NCBI GenBank assembly: GCA_000435615.1
Contig: FR881950.1
Span: 1 to 5,083, forward strand
DNA length: 5,083 nt
DNA from: Firmicutes bacterium CAG:238
GTDB lineage: Bacteria > Bacillota > Clostridia > Peptostreptococcales > Anaerovoracaceae
Direction: 5' to 3'
Shown: positions 1-5,083 of the stretch, piece by piece
Layout: each line of letters begins with the position of its first letter
How positions within the stretch are numbered: the stretch's first letter is position 1
Translations under genes and position numbers: made by a program
The notes under the pieces: model-generated
What the model was told of the DNA's origin: nothing
The model's database searches: none
The model's input: the letters and a program-made list of their open reading frames with translations, nothing else

Positions 1-493
1 TCGTGCCCCCTGCAACCAGAATATGCAGGTCGCCCTCGCTGCGGTTTTTCTGAATTGCCGCACGATAATCTGCGCCCCTAAGGCCAGAGTTTCCTCCGTA
101 AAAATACAGATATGCCGATGCTTTATTGTTAATCTCAATTGCCGGGCATTTGCTTCCCGCATCCATGGCAATGGAAATACCATCAATGAAAACATGCGGC
201 TCGATATTTTTTAAAGTAGGTTTCTGAATCTTAATTTTATGATTGACCGTTTTCTTCTCAGAACTGTAAATTCGATAGGTTTTACTGTCATTTATGACGA
301 TGTCTCCGGTCACTTTGCTGATGTCGATTTCCTTGTCAAACTTGGCAGGAACGTCCAGATATTCCTTTTCCGCACCCTTGCCTTCCTCCGCATACGCCGT
401 CATTCCTTCAATTCCGGCAAGCGGCATCATCGTGAATGCCACGCACAATGTCAGCAAAATCGCCAAAACCCGCCTGTGTAGTCTCATTCCCAT
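1..493 (-). CDS. Secreted, probably beta-helical surface protein, C-terminus beyond the window (partial)
   Basis: This frame is open from an ATG at 493 through the left edge, giving 164 visible residues. Residues 1-35 form a clear signal peptide: basic start (MRLHRR), hydrophobic core (VLAILLTLCVAF) and a likely cut after AYA, before EEGKG. The protein is therefore exported. Residues 60-164 look like short beta strands with polar turns (DGISIAM, AIEINNKASAYLYFYGG, LHILVAGG). This resembles the stacked repeats of right-handed beta-helix or carbohydrate-binding surface proteins of Clostridia. The true length, any cell-wall anchor and repeat number lie outside the window. The start at 493 is preferred over the ATG at 487 because a GGAG lies 9 bases upstream of it. 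The gene begins 3 bases after the stop of the two-helix protein gene, so it is probably cotranscribed. Export is confident; the beta-helix call is an inference from strand pattern, and no enzyme motif is visible. Confidence 0.8.
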   Translation of the reverse strand, partial: MGMRLHRRVLAILLTLCVAFTMMPLAGIEGMTAYAEEGKGAEKEYLDVPAKFDKEIDISKVTGDIVINDSKTYRIYSSEKKTVNHKIKIQKPTLKNIEPHVFIDGISIAMDAGSKCPAIEINNKASAYLYFYGGNSGLRGADYRAAIQKNRSEGDLHILVAGGT

Positions 494-496
494 TCC

Positions 497-826
497 CTAA
501 TTCTCCTTTTTTCCATGTCCAAAGCAAGTGCTCTTCTCATGCATTTTTATGCAGCGCAATGTAAGGCACACCGCCGCAAAAAACGAAACAACCGCAACGA
601 AAACGTAGCCGCCGGCGCTTTCCGACAGCAGCGTCGCACCGTTCATGCCCTGTACCAAAGCTTCCTTGCCTGTACCGCCCGAAAGTTCCGCAATCGCACC
701 CACGAGCAGGCACGAAAAAATCACGCACAATGCGGACAGGCATCGGATTGCCCGTTTTTCTTTCTTTTCAATCATATGAGCCGCGCGCAGTTTCGCCTCG
801 CTGACTCGTTTTTTTGTCTCGTACAT
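497..826 (-). CDS. Small protein with two membrane helices, function unknown
   Basis: This 109-residue protein has a charged N-terminal segment rich in Lys, Arg and Glu (residues 1-28, likely helical). Two hydrophobic helices follow at about 28-47 and 72-92, separated by a Gly-rich loop of about 25 residues, and the tail is short and basic. The positive-inside rule puts both ends in the cytoplasm and the loop outside. The start is well supported: GGAGG lies 8 bases before the ATG. The gene follows the PrsW-family gene after 46 bases, the largest gap in the operon, and its last codons contain the GGAG that serves the next gene. I do not recognise the family. The charged N-terminal helix before a membrane segment would suit an anti-sigma factor or a membrane adaptor, but no known anti-sigma motif can be seen, so this is only a suggestion. 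It has six cysteines, several in or near the helices. Confidence 0.8.
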   Translation of the reverse strand: MYETKKRVSEAKLRAAHMIEKKEKRAIRCLSALCVIFSCLLVGAIAELSGGTGKEALVQGMNGATLLSESAGGYVFVAVVSFFAAVCLTLRCIKMHEKSTCFGHGKKEN

Positions 827-872
827 GCTGAATTCCTCCCTCTTATCTATATAGGGACGAAAAAAGGAAAAA

Positions 873-1502
873 CTACGCAGACTTAAAGATGTTTTTTTTG
901 AGGAACAAAACCAACAAAAGAGTGGTTACCGGTATGAAATACGCGATAACCTGCAGCGTCCCGCCGACGCTGACAAGAAGATTGTAAATGGCATGATAGA
1001 CGATTGCAACGAACAGAATGCCCGGAAGGCAGACCGACCGGAGCATGCGGTTTTCCCACACGAGAAGAAGCCCTTCGGAGTAGGCACCTCCGCAGACCAC
1101 ATGCATCGCACCCGCGCCGAAACCGCGAATAAGCAGAAATCCAATCTGCTCCGCACCGTTTCCCGTCAGATAGCAGATATTTTCGAATGTCGCAAAGCTT
1201 ACCGCCGTTATAATCGCCGCAAGTCTGAACTTTTCAATCTTAGGCTCGAAAATCACCATGAAAAACAGCAGCGGAAGGAGCTTCATAACCTCTTCAATCA
1301 CAGGCGCAATCTGCGTGGTCGCATTCATGTTGTCAACCCCATAGAAGGCGCAGAAGAACGTGTTCAGATACGCCGAAAGCATGCACATCGTCATGCCTGC
1401 GAAACAGAAACAAAACACCGCCCTGTATTTTTTGTCGGTGCAGAGCATCGCGATAAAAAGCGGCGCCGTTATGCAGACGTAAATATTTTCTATATTTGTC
1501 AT
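873..1502 (-). CDS. PrsW-family intramembrane protease
   Basis: This 209-residue polytopic membrane protein carries the conserved motifs of PrsW-type proteases in order: EExxK (E70, E71, K74 in PVIEEVMK), FENxxY (F106-Y111), R126 followed by H134 (RGFGAGAMH), and HxxxN (H170, N174 in VYHAIYN). About seven to eight hydrophobic segments span the chain, and the length is close to that of Bacillus PrsW (about 220). Known PrsW makes the first cut in the outer part of the anti-sigma factor RsiW, after which further proteolysis releases sigma-W. Two ECF sigma genes and a membrane-anchored, anti-sigma-like serpin in the same operon make a similar role likely here, though the substrate is not shown. 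The ATG shares bases with the preceding gene's stop (ATGA), so translation is probably coupled; a weak GGTGG lies just upstream. Nine cysteines is high for its size. The CPBP/Abi family is a less likely alternative, because the first motif is EExxK rather than EExxxR. Confidence 0.88.
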   Translation of the reverse strand: MTNIENIYVCITAPLFIAMLCTDKKYRAVFCFCFAGMTMCMLSAYLNTFFCAFYGVDNMNATTQIAPVIEEVMKLLPLLFFMVIFEPKIEKFRLAAIITAVSFATFENICYLTGNGAEQIGFLLIRGFGAGAMHVVCGGAYSEGLLLVWENRMLRSVCLPGILFVAIVYHAIYNLLVSVGGTLQVIAYFIPVTTLLLVLFLKKNIFKSA

Positions 1503-2143
1503 TTCCCCACCGCCTTTCTCGTCGCCGGAAGCATCGCAAAGATTGCCCCGGAGAGCAAAAAGTCAAACCAGAAATAAGGGTTTGAAAGCGTGTCGCTCAC
1601 CCAGAAACACGAACTTGTCCACAGCGCATATTCGAGCACAACGAAGCAGAGCACCGTGATGTGAAAAAATCGCATGCCGCGTGTGCTGCTGCCGCCTTCT
1701 GCTTTTTTCTTCCGTCTGCAGAACACCAGCCCGCGAATTGCGAGCCATGCGGCCGCAGCCGTTGCTAAGCACATGAGAATATTAAAAAATACATCACCGT
1801 GTGTGATGTACAGGATAAACTGAGGCACGCAGAAAACCGGGCAGAGCCAACAAAGTTTCGTGCGAAAATTTTTTTCCTCGTCGGAAGGCAGAGTCAGTTC
1901 GATTGTAAGCAGAAAGACATAGCTTGCAATCCACCCGAGTTCCGACACATAAAAAACCTGCGGCGTAGTACCGAGAAGCAGCACGTGCAGCGTCCAGTAC
2001 AGTGTCCCCAGGCTGTAGGTTCCGAAAAAGCAGGCAAGCAAAAAATACGGCTGTCTGCGCATCTTTGCATACAAAACCGATGCCATCACGCAGCCGATAG
2101 CTGAAACAACGAACTGTAGGAGATAATCCCAGAATTCAATCAT
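1499..2143 (-). CDS. Seven-helix membrane protein of unknown family
   Basis: The frame is open further upstream, but the credible start is the ATG at 2143 (MIEFWDYLL). The region before it encodes a non-hydrophobic Arg- and Gly-rich peptide that is just the other frame of sigma factor 2. From here the product has 214 residues and about seven membrane helices: roughly 7-27, 33-53, 67-85, 95-113, 118-140, 158-178 and 190-206. Positive loops (KMRR near 30, CRRKKK near 142-147, and the C-terminal RKAVGK) put the N-terminus outside and the C-terminus inside. There is no attached kinase or enzyme domain. It overlaps the stop of sigma factor 2 by 4 bases (ATGA), with only a distant GGGAGGG 18 bases upstream, so translation probably depends on coupling. 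It likewise overlaps the PrsW-family gene by 4 bases. A cysteine cluster at 98, 101 and 105 (CWLCPVFC) stands out. A sensor or partner role is suggested by position alone. Confidence 0.85.
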   Translation of the reverse strand: MIEFWDYLLQFVVSAIGCVMASVLYAKMRRQPYFLLACFFGTYSLGTLYWTLHVLLLGTTPQVFYVSELGWIASYVFLLTIELTLPSDEEKNFRTKLCWLCPVFCVPQFILYITHGDVFFNILMCLATAAAAWLAIRGLVFCRRKKKAEGGSSTRGMRFFHITVLCFVVLEYALWTSSCFWVSDTLSNPYFWFDFLLSGAIFAMLPATRKAVGK

Positions 2144-2715
2144 ACTTGCCACGAAGTTACGCCCTCCCTTTCCAGATGCCCGCGCAGGGATTTTCGCCCG
2201 CGGTAAACAAGGTCTGCAATCTGTTTCTCGCTCTTTCGCATGACCGCCGCCGCTTCTGCATGCTTCATGCCCTCGAAATACACAAGATACAAAGCCTCGC
2301 GGTAGTCCGGGCTGAGTCTGCCCATGCACAGGTGAATAATTTCTCTTCGTTCTTCCGTCTGCACGACCGCCTCCACCAGAATATCGCTTTCCGGCTCACT
2401 CTGCAGTTCTTCAAAACTGAACGCATGATTCCGCCGCCGTTTCTGCGCACAGCGAATCGCAAGATTTCTTGCCGCTTTGTATAGGTAGGCCTTGACGCCG
2501 CCCTCGCAGATTCGCGGTCTTTTTGCAATTAAATACGCAAAGAGATCTATCATAAGATCCTCCGCTTCGTGGACATCATGAATATAGCCGTCTATGTAGA
2601 GGGTGAGGCTGTTGCCGAAACGTTCAACCAAAACCTCAAGTGCGTCCTCATCCCCTTCAAGAAAGCTTCCATACACTTCATAATCACTTTTCTCCGTAAA
2701 AATACTCTTTCCCAT
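2140..2715 (-). CDS. ECF-type RNA polymerase sigma factor (second of two)
   Basis: This 191-residue protein has the two-domain build of ECF sigma factors. Region 2 is at about 14-95 (GDEDALEVLVERF, then AEDLMIDLFAYLI and VKAYLYKAARNLAIRCAQKRRR). Region 4 is at about 124-182 (LSPDYREALYLVYFEGM, then a helix-turn-helix ending KQIADLVYRGRKSLRGHL). Such proteins direct RNA polymerase to special promoters and are usually held by a membrane anti-sigma factor. The ATG at 2715 is preferred. A longer reading from a TTG at 2775 adds 20 residues encoded inside the serpin gene, with no family likeness and no ribosome binding site. With the ATG start there are 7 bases after the serpin stop and no Shine-Dalgarno sequence, so translation is probably coupled or leaderless. 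The stop overlaps the next start. Its region 4 closely resembles that of sigma factor 1 (KQIxxLVYRGxKxLR), pointing to related promoters or an old duplication. Its own anti-sigma partner is not obvious. Confidence 0.9.
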   Translation of the reverse strand: MGKSIFTEKSDYEVYGSFLEGDEDALEVLVERFGNSLTLYIDGYIHDVHEAEDLMIDLFAYLIAKRPRICEGGVKAYLYKAARNLAIRCAQKRRRNHAFSFEELQSEPESDILVEAVVQTEERREIIHLCMGRLSPDYREALYLVYFEGMKHAEAAAVMRKSEKQIADLVYRGRKSLRGHLEREGVTSWQV

Positions 2716-2722
2716 ACGGGTA

Positions 2723-4321
2723 TTATACACCAACCATGGTGCCCATGAAAACAGGAATTTGTGTATTTTCGTCAATTATCGCATAAATATACGGTCTGTC
2801 GAGGCGTACCGTGTATTCGTTAAGCGGAACCGGCATGGAGGTTGCTTTTACAAACACGCCCGTCACTGCCGCGGCTTTTGTGCCTTCGCGGTCCACTTCG
2901 ATAAAGGTTTTGTGTATAATATCGCTGACAAACAGGTTCTCGCCGTTTGCCGTGCCCATTTTGCTGAGGTCTGCGTCCGCAGAGCTGAAAACATCTTTGA
3001 TTCCCATTTTCTTAAGGATGCTCACCATCGCATCCGTGGAATATTCACTCTTAAAGGACGGCATCACCGCATGCACAGCCGCCTCTTCACCGGAGTTCAG
3101 GAACGCGGCAAAGCTGTCCCCATCCATCTGCGCAAGATACTCTTTCACGCTGATGCCTTCGTTCGGCAGAATTGCCACAAACCGATAGCCTGATTGGTAC
3201 GGCTTGGTAAACCCCGTTGCCAGCTTGTCACGTAAAAACGTATCCTCGGTCGAATACATCATGTTCATTTTCTTCTTTTTGCCGTTTTCGAGCGTGAAGT
3301 TTTCCTTCTTTACCTGGAATTTCTCGTACGGCTCCGCCCATTTATCCTGAAAAGCCACTGCATTCGCAAGAACCGTCATATCGCTTGGGTTCAAGCGGTC
3401 TACAAGCTTCTTAATCATGCCGTCGGTCTGTTTGTCAACCCATTTATTGATTTGATTGACAGTTGCATCGTCGAAGTTTCCGCCCTTTATTTTCGCATCA
3501 AACGACTTTTTTAGGAGTTTCTTGTAAGCGGCGTCCGGTTTGAATCCCGCTGCTTCGTTGTACCAAAAAGCGTTTGCGATATTAATCTTGGTTTTGCGGT
3601 TATCGCTCTTGCTCTCCTGCGCCGCCGACCACTCCTTGACCCACACATTCATGTCGTCTGTCTTCATGCCGAAGGTCTTTTCCATCTGAGTCTTCGTATC
3701 GCCCGCGGCTCCGTTTTCGACCATTCCCATCGCCATAATTACGGAAATCGGCGAAACCATCGAGTTCTTCTTGCTGCTTGCAGCCTGTTTAAAAATTTCT
3801 ACCGAAACGTTCTGCATTTGCTCGCCCCCATAAAGGTATGAATCATATGCACCGCTGTGTGTGATGCTCTTGCTCGGCACAGCTCCCCAATCGTCGTCAC
3901 AGAGTTCGTGTGTCGCCGGAGTCTCGGCAGTGAGATCTCCCGCTTCGTTTCCGGCCTTCCCGCCGGTTTCCTTCACATCGCCGGATGCATTCACATTATT
4001 GTTTTCCGCGGCATTCATGTCATTCTCTGAAACATCGCCGGCATTGGCATCATAAGGTGCGTCAACCATCGGCAGTGCAACGAATTCGCCCGAAGGCTCA
4101 AAGGTTCCGGCAATAATTTTGTCGAGTACACCGCTTGAGCCGACTGCAATCATCACGCATGCCGCCGCTGCTGCGATTCCCCCTGCAATCTTAAAACGCT
4201 TCCTGCGGGAAGCAGGCGCAGATTTTGCTCCTATGCCGGCGGCGGCCGCTGCGGTTTCTTCCGCTTTCCGCTTCTCAGCCTTTGCAAAAACGCTCTTTAT
4301 GAACTCCTCTCTCGTCTTCAA
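2723..4321 (-). CDS. Membrane-anchored serpin with an anti-sigma-like cytoplasmic N-terminus
   Basis: The product has 532 residues, longer than a plain serpin (about 370-400). Residues 1-42 are charged and probably cytoplasmic (KTREEFIKSVFAKAEKRKAEE), resembling the short N-termini of clostridial membrane anti-sigma factors. A basic RRKR precedes one membrane helix (about 43-62), then an acidic, Asn/Gly/Ala-rich linker (about 75-160) leads to a full serpin domain (about 164-531). Serpin hallmarks are NSMVSPISVIMAMGM (186-200), GAAGDTKTQM, NKWVDKQTDGMI (292-303), TVLANAVAFQDKW (316-328), the hinge EGTKAAAVT (479-487) and the signature VRLDRPYIYAI (505-515, Tyr for the usual Phe). Thr at P14 and Ala at P12-P10 are typical of inhibitory serpins. 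Counting from P14 puts the scissile bond near T494-S495. Translation starts at TTG, directly after the sigma factor 1 stop, with AAGGAGG 8 bases upstream. It probably traps an outside serine protease; the anti-sigma role is inferred from N-terminus and position. Confidence 0.92.
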   Translation of the reverse strand: MKTREEFIKSVFAKAEKRKAEETAAAAAGIGAKSAPASRRKRFKIAGGIAAAAACVMIAVGSSGVLDKIIAGTFEPSGEFVALPMVDAPYDANAGDVSENDMNAAENNNVNASGDVKETGGKAGNEAGDLTAETPATHELCDDDWGAVPSKSITHSGAYDSYLYGGEQMQNVSVEIFKQAASSKKNSMVSPISVIMAMGMVENGAAGDTKTQMEKTFGMKTDDMNVWVKEWSAAQESKSDNRKTKINIANAFWYNEAAGFKPDAAYKKLLKKSFDAKIKGGNFDDATVNQINKWVDKQTDGMIKKLVDRLNPSDMTVLANAVAFQDKWAEPYEKFQVKKENFTLENGKKKKMNMMYSTEDTFLRDKLATGFTKPYQSGYRFVAILPNEGISVKEYLAQMDGDSFAAFLNSGEEAAVHAVMPSFKSEYSTDAMVSILKKMGIKDVFSSADADLSKMGTANGENLFVSDIIHKTFIEVDREGTKAAAVTGVFVKATSMPVPLNEYTVRLDRPYIYAIIDENTQIPVFMGTMVGV

Positions 4322-4864
4322 TTAAAACTCCTCCTTTTCGCCGAGTATGTCTCGGAGTGCTTTCTTGCCCCGATACACCAGATTCTCAATCTGTTTCCGG
4401 CTTCTCCCCATGATTTTTCCGGCATCGTCGTACGACATTTCCTCCAGATAGACAAGGTGAATCGCAATTCGGTACTCGTCTTTGATCTGTTCCAGTGCCT
4501 CGCTGAGCCTTCGTTTTCGGTCTTCTGCCGCCACCGCCTGCTCAAGTGTCCGCAAATCGGCGATTTCCCCTACCTCATCAAGCGGCACCGGCTTCATCCT
4601 CTTGTGCTTCCTAAGCCAATCGACCGCTTTGTTGCGCGCAATCGCAAACAAAAAAGTCTTAAGTGAGCTTTTTCCCTCGAAGCGCTCCGGATGAACGATG
4701 AGCTCGACAAACGCATCCTCTGCCAAGTCCTCTGCCGTATCCAAATCATTTACATATCTGTGGATAAAGAAAATCAAATTTTCCCTGTAAAGATCCACGA
4801 TTTCTCCAAAAGCCTCCTGGTCCCCGTCAATAAAACGGCGGTAGCTTGCTGCCCCGTTATCCAT
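4322..4864 (-). CDS. ECF-type RNA polymerase sigma factor (first of two)
   Basis: This 180-residue protein is a compact ECF sigma factor. Region 2 spans about 8-88 (FIDGDQEAFGEIVDLYREN, then DTAEDLAEDAFVELI and LKTFLFAIARNKAVDWLRKHKR). A variable linker follows, then region 4 at about 118-175 with the DNA-binding helix-turn-helix (MSYDDAGKIMGRSRKQIENLVYRGKKALRDIL). It is the first gene of the operon, behind a sigma-A-like promoter and with AGGAGG 5 bases before the ATG. Its stop codon directly abuts the TTG of the serpin gene in the same reading frame. That is the classic sigma then anti-sigma order, which supports the serpin protein's N-terminus as its regulator. It probably recognises promoters elsewhere in the genome. 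No sequence clearly typical of an ECF-dependent, self-regulated promoter is visible upstream. The family call is firm; the regulon is unknown. Confidence 0.95.
   Translation of the reverse strand: MDNGAASYRRFIDGDQEAFGEIVDLYRENLIFFIHRYVNDLDTAEDLAEDAFVELIVHPERFEGKSSLKTFLFAIARNKAVDWLRKHKRMKPVPLDEVGEIADLRTLEQAVAAEDRKRRLSEALEQIKDEYRIAIHLVYLEEMSYDDAGKIMGRSRKQIENLVYRGKKALRDILGEKEEF
4330..4336 (-). promoter_or_regulatory. Strong ribosome binding site fixing the TTG start of the serpin gene
   Basis: AAGGAGG lies inside the last codons of sigma factor 1, 8 bases before the TTG at 4321. The codon before that TTG is the in-frame stop of the sigma gene and no ATG follows nearby, so this site decides the start. 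A strong site with a weak start codon would allow expression of the regulator to be tied to translation of the sigma factor. Confidence 0.8.
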
Positions 4865-4957
4865 TCGTGCCTCCTATCCATTTTCATATATTTAGTCGCA
4901 GGTTTTGCTGCAAACCCTCACTGATACTTTCATTTATCATTCAACTTCTTACCGAAT
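4865..4957 (-). other. Operon leader region
   Basis: This AT-rich stretch lies between the -10 element and sigma factor 1. It contains only weak inverted repeats, such as GGTTT (4916-4912) with AAACC (4905-4901), and an 18-codon open frame (4940-4884, MINESISEGLQQ...) without a convincing ribosome binding site. I see no known riboswitch or attenuator. Confidence 0.45.
4870..4875 (-). promoter_or_regulatory. Consensus ribosome binding site of sigma factor 1
   Basis: AGGAGG with a 5-base spacer precedes the ATG at 4864. It rules out the nearby upstream ATG at 4882 as the start of the sigma gene, since that ATG is in another frame and lies before the site. Confidence 0.85.
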
Positions 4958-4986
4958 ATTTTACTTGTGCCGCCGCATGCTGTCAA
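4958..4986 (-). promoter_or_regulatory. Sigma-A-type promoter of the operon
   Basis: On the minus strand TTGACA (4986-4981, perfect -35) is followed by 17 bases and TAAAAT (4963-4958, five of six in the -10). Transcription would begin near 4950-4953, giving a leader of about 86 bases before sigma factor 1. Spacing and position are ideal, so housekeeping RNA polymerase probably gives basal transcription of the whole operon. No start site has been mapped. Confidence 0.75.
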
Positions 4987-5016
4987 CCGTACAAAAAAAC
5001 CTTTCACCGTCTTCAC

Positions 5017-5082
5017 TCAGCACATGCCCATGCCCCGGCGCCCGTGCATAAAATGCTCGATTTTTCTATCTTTTAGGGCATC
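5017..5082 (-). CDS. Possible C-terminal tail of an upstream gene (partial)
   Basis: One minus-strand frame is open from the right edge to a TGA at 5017. It encodes 21 residues that start DALKDRKIEHF and end HGRRGMGMC. The other two minus frames stop almost at once. The tail ends about 30 bases before the -35 element, a plausible place for a gene end. It is too short to identify, and an open frame of this size can arise by chance. No terminator hairpin follows, only a run of seven T (4999-4993). Confidence 0.35.
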   Translation of the reverse strand, partial: DALKDRKIEHFMHGRRGMGMC

Positions 5083-5083
5083 G

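Noticed and set aside
888..901. Run of eight A on the minus strand near the end of the PrsW-family gene as a frameshift or slippage site
   Set aside because: It encodes ordinary Lys-Lys-Asn within the last nine codons. No downstream frame continues usefully and no stimulating structure is visible.
993..1577. Plus-strand open frame of 194 codons opposite the PrsW-family gene
   Set aside because: Its product is full of Arg, His and Lys with no domain pattern. The opposite strand carries complete PrsW motifs and overlaps its neighbours as expected in an operon.
2144..2329. Extra 62 residues at the N-terminus of the seven-helix protein
   Set aside because: They are an Arg-, Gly- and Cys-rich shadow of the sigma factor 2 coding frame. 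The ATG at 2143, overlapping the sigma stop, starts directly at the first membrane helix.
2716..2775. Longer N-terminus for sigma factor 2 starting at a TTG at 2775
   Set aside because: The extra 20 residues are encoded inside the serpin C-terminus, do not resemble sigma region 2 sequence and have no ribosome binding site. The ATG at 2715 fits family length and operon spacing.
4884..4940. Leader peptide gene of 18 codons in the operon leader
   Set aside because: No good ribosome binding site, no run of regulatory codons, and only a five-pair imperfect hairpin nearby, so attenuation is not supported.
4993..5019. Terminator for the upstream gene at the run of seven T
   Set aside because: I found no inverted repeat directly before the run that could form a stable GC-rich stem.
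4846..5076. Plus-strand open frame crossing the promoter and leader
   Set aside because: Low-quality composition, no ribosome binding site, and it runs over a strong minus-strand promoter and the start of sigma factor 1.
1..5083. CRISPR arrays, tRNA or rRNA genes, insertion sequences
   Set aside because: No regularly spaced repeats, cloverleaf-like sequences, transposase-like frames or terminal inverted repeats were seen on either strand.

Overview
The window looks like part of a chromosome from a low-to-middle GC Gram-positive bacterium, most likely of the Clostridia (Lachnospiraceae- or Ruminococcaceae-like). The signs are strong AGGAGG-type ribosome binding sites, a near-consensus sigma-A promoter, ECF sigma factors of the style common there, a Firmicutes-type signal peptide ending AYA|EE, and an extracellular serpin of the kind known from gut commensals. 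This is inferred from sequence style only.

All convincing genes lie on the minus strand, so the window reads from right to left. At the right edge (about 5082-5017) is a possible C-terminal tail of an unrelated upstream gene. A well-formed promoter (TTGACA, 17 bases, TAAAAT; 4986-4958) and a leader of about 86 bases follow. Then comes a tightly packed seven-gene run: ECF sigma factor 1 (4864-4322); a membrane-anchored serpin with an anti-sigma-like cytoplasmic N-terminus (4321-2723, TTG start); ECF sigma factor 2 (2715-2140); a seven-helix membrane protein of unknown family (2143-1499); a PrsW-family intramembrane protease (1502-873); a small protein with two membrane helices (826-497); and the first 164 residues of a secreted, probably beta-helical protein (493 to beyond base 1). 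Junctions are 0, 7, -4, -4, 46 and 3 nt, so this reads as one operon. No gene-free stretch exceeds 300 bases.

The gene content suggests an extracytoplasmic signalling system. In the well-known Bacillus pathway, PrsW cuts the membrane-bound anti-sigma factor RsiW so that sigma-W is released. Here a PrsW-like protease is encoded with two ECF sigma factors and a single-pass protein. Its cytoplasmic N-terminus resembles short clostridial anti-sigma tails, and its outer part is a complete serpin with an inhibitory-type reactive loop. The attractive inference is that the serpin is the sensor: trapping an outside serine protease changes or destabilises the protein and starts proteolysis that frees sigma factor 1. 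The seven-helix protein, the two-helix protein and the secreted protein may be sensor, adaptor or effector parts. The gene families of the sigma factors, serpin and PrsW protein are well supported by motifs; the pathway is a hypothesis.
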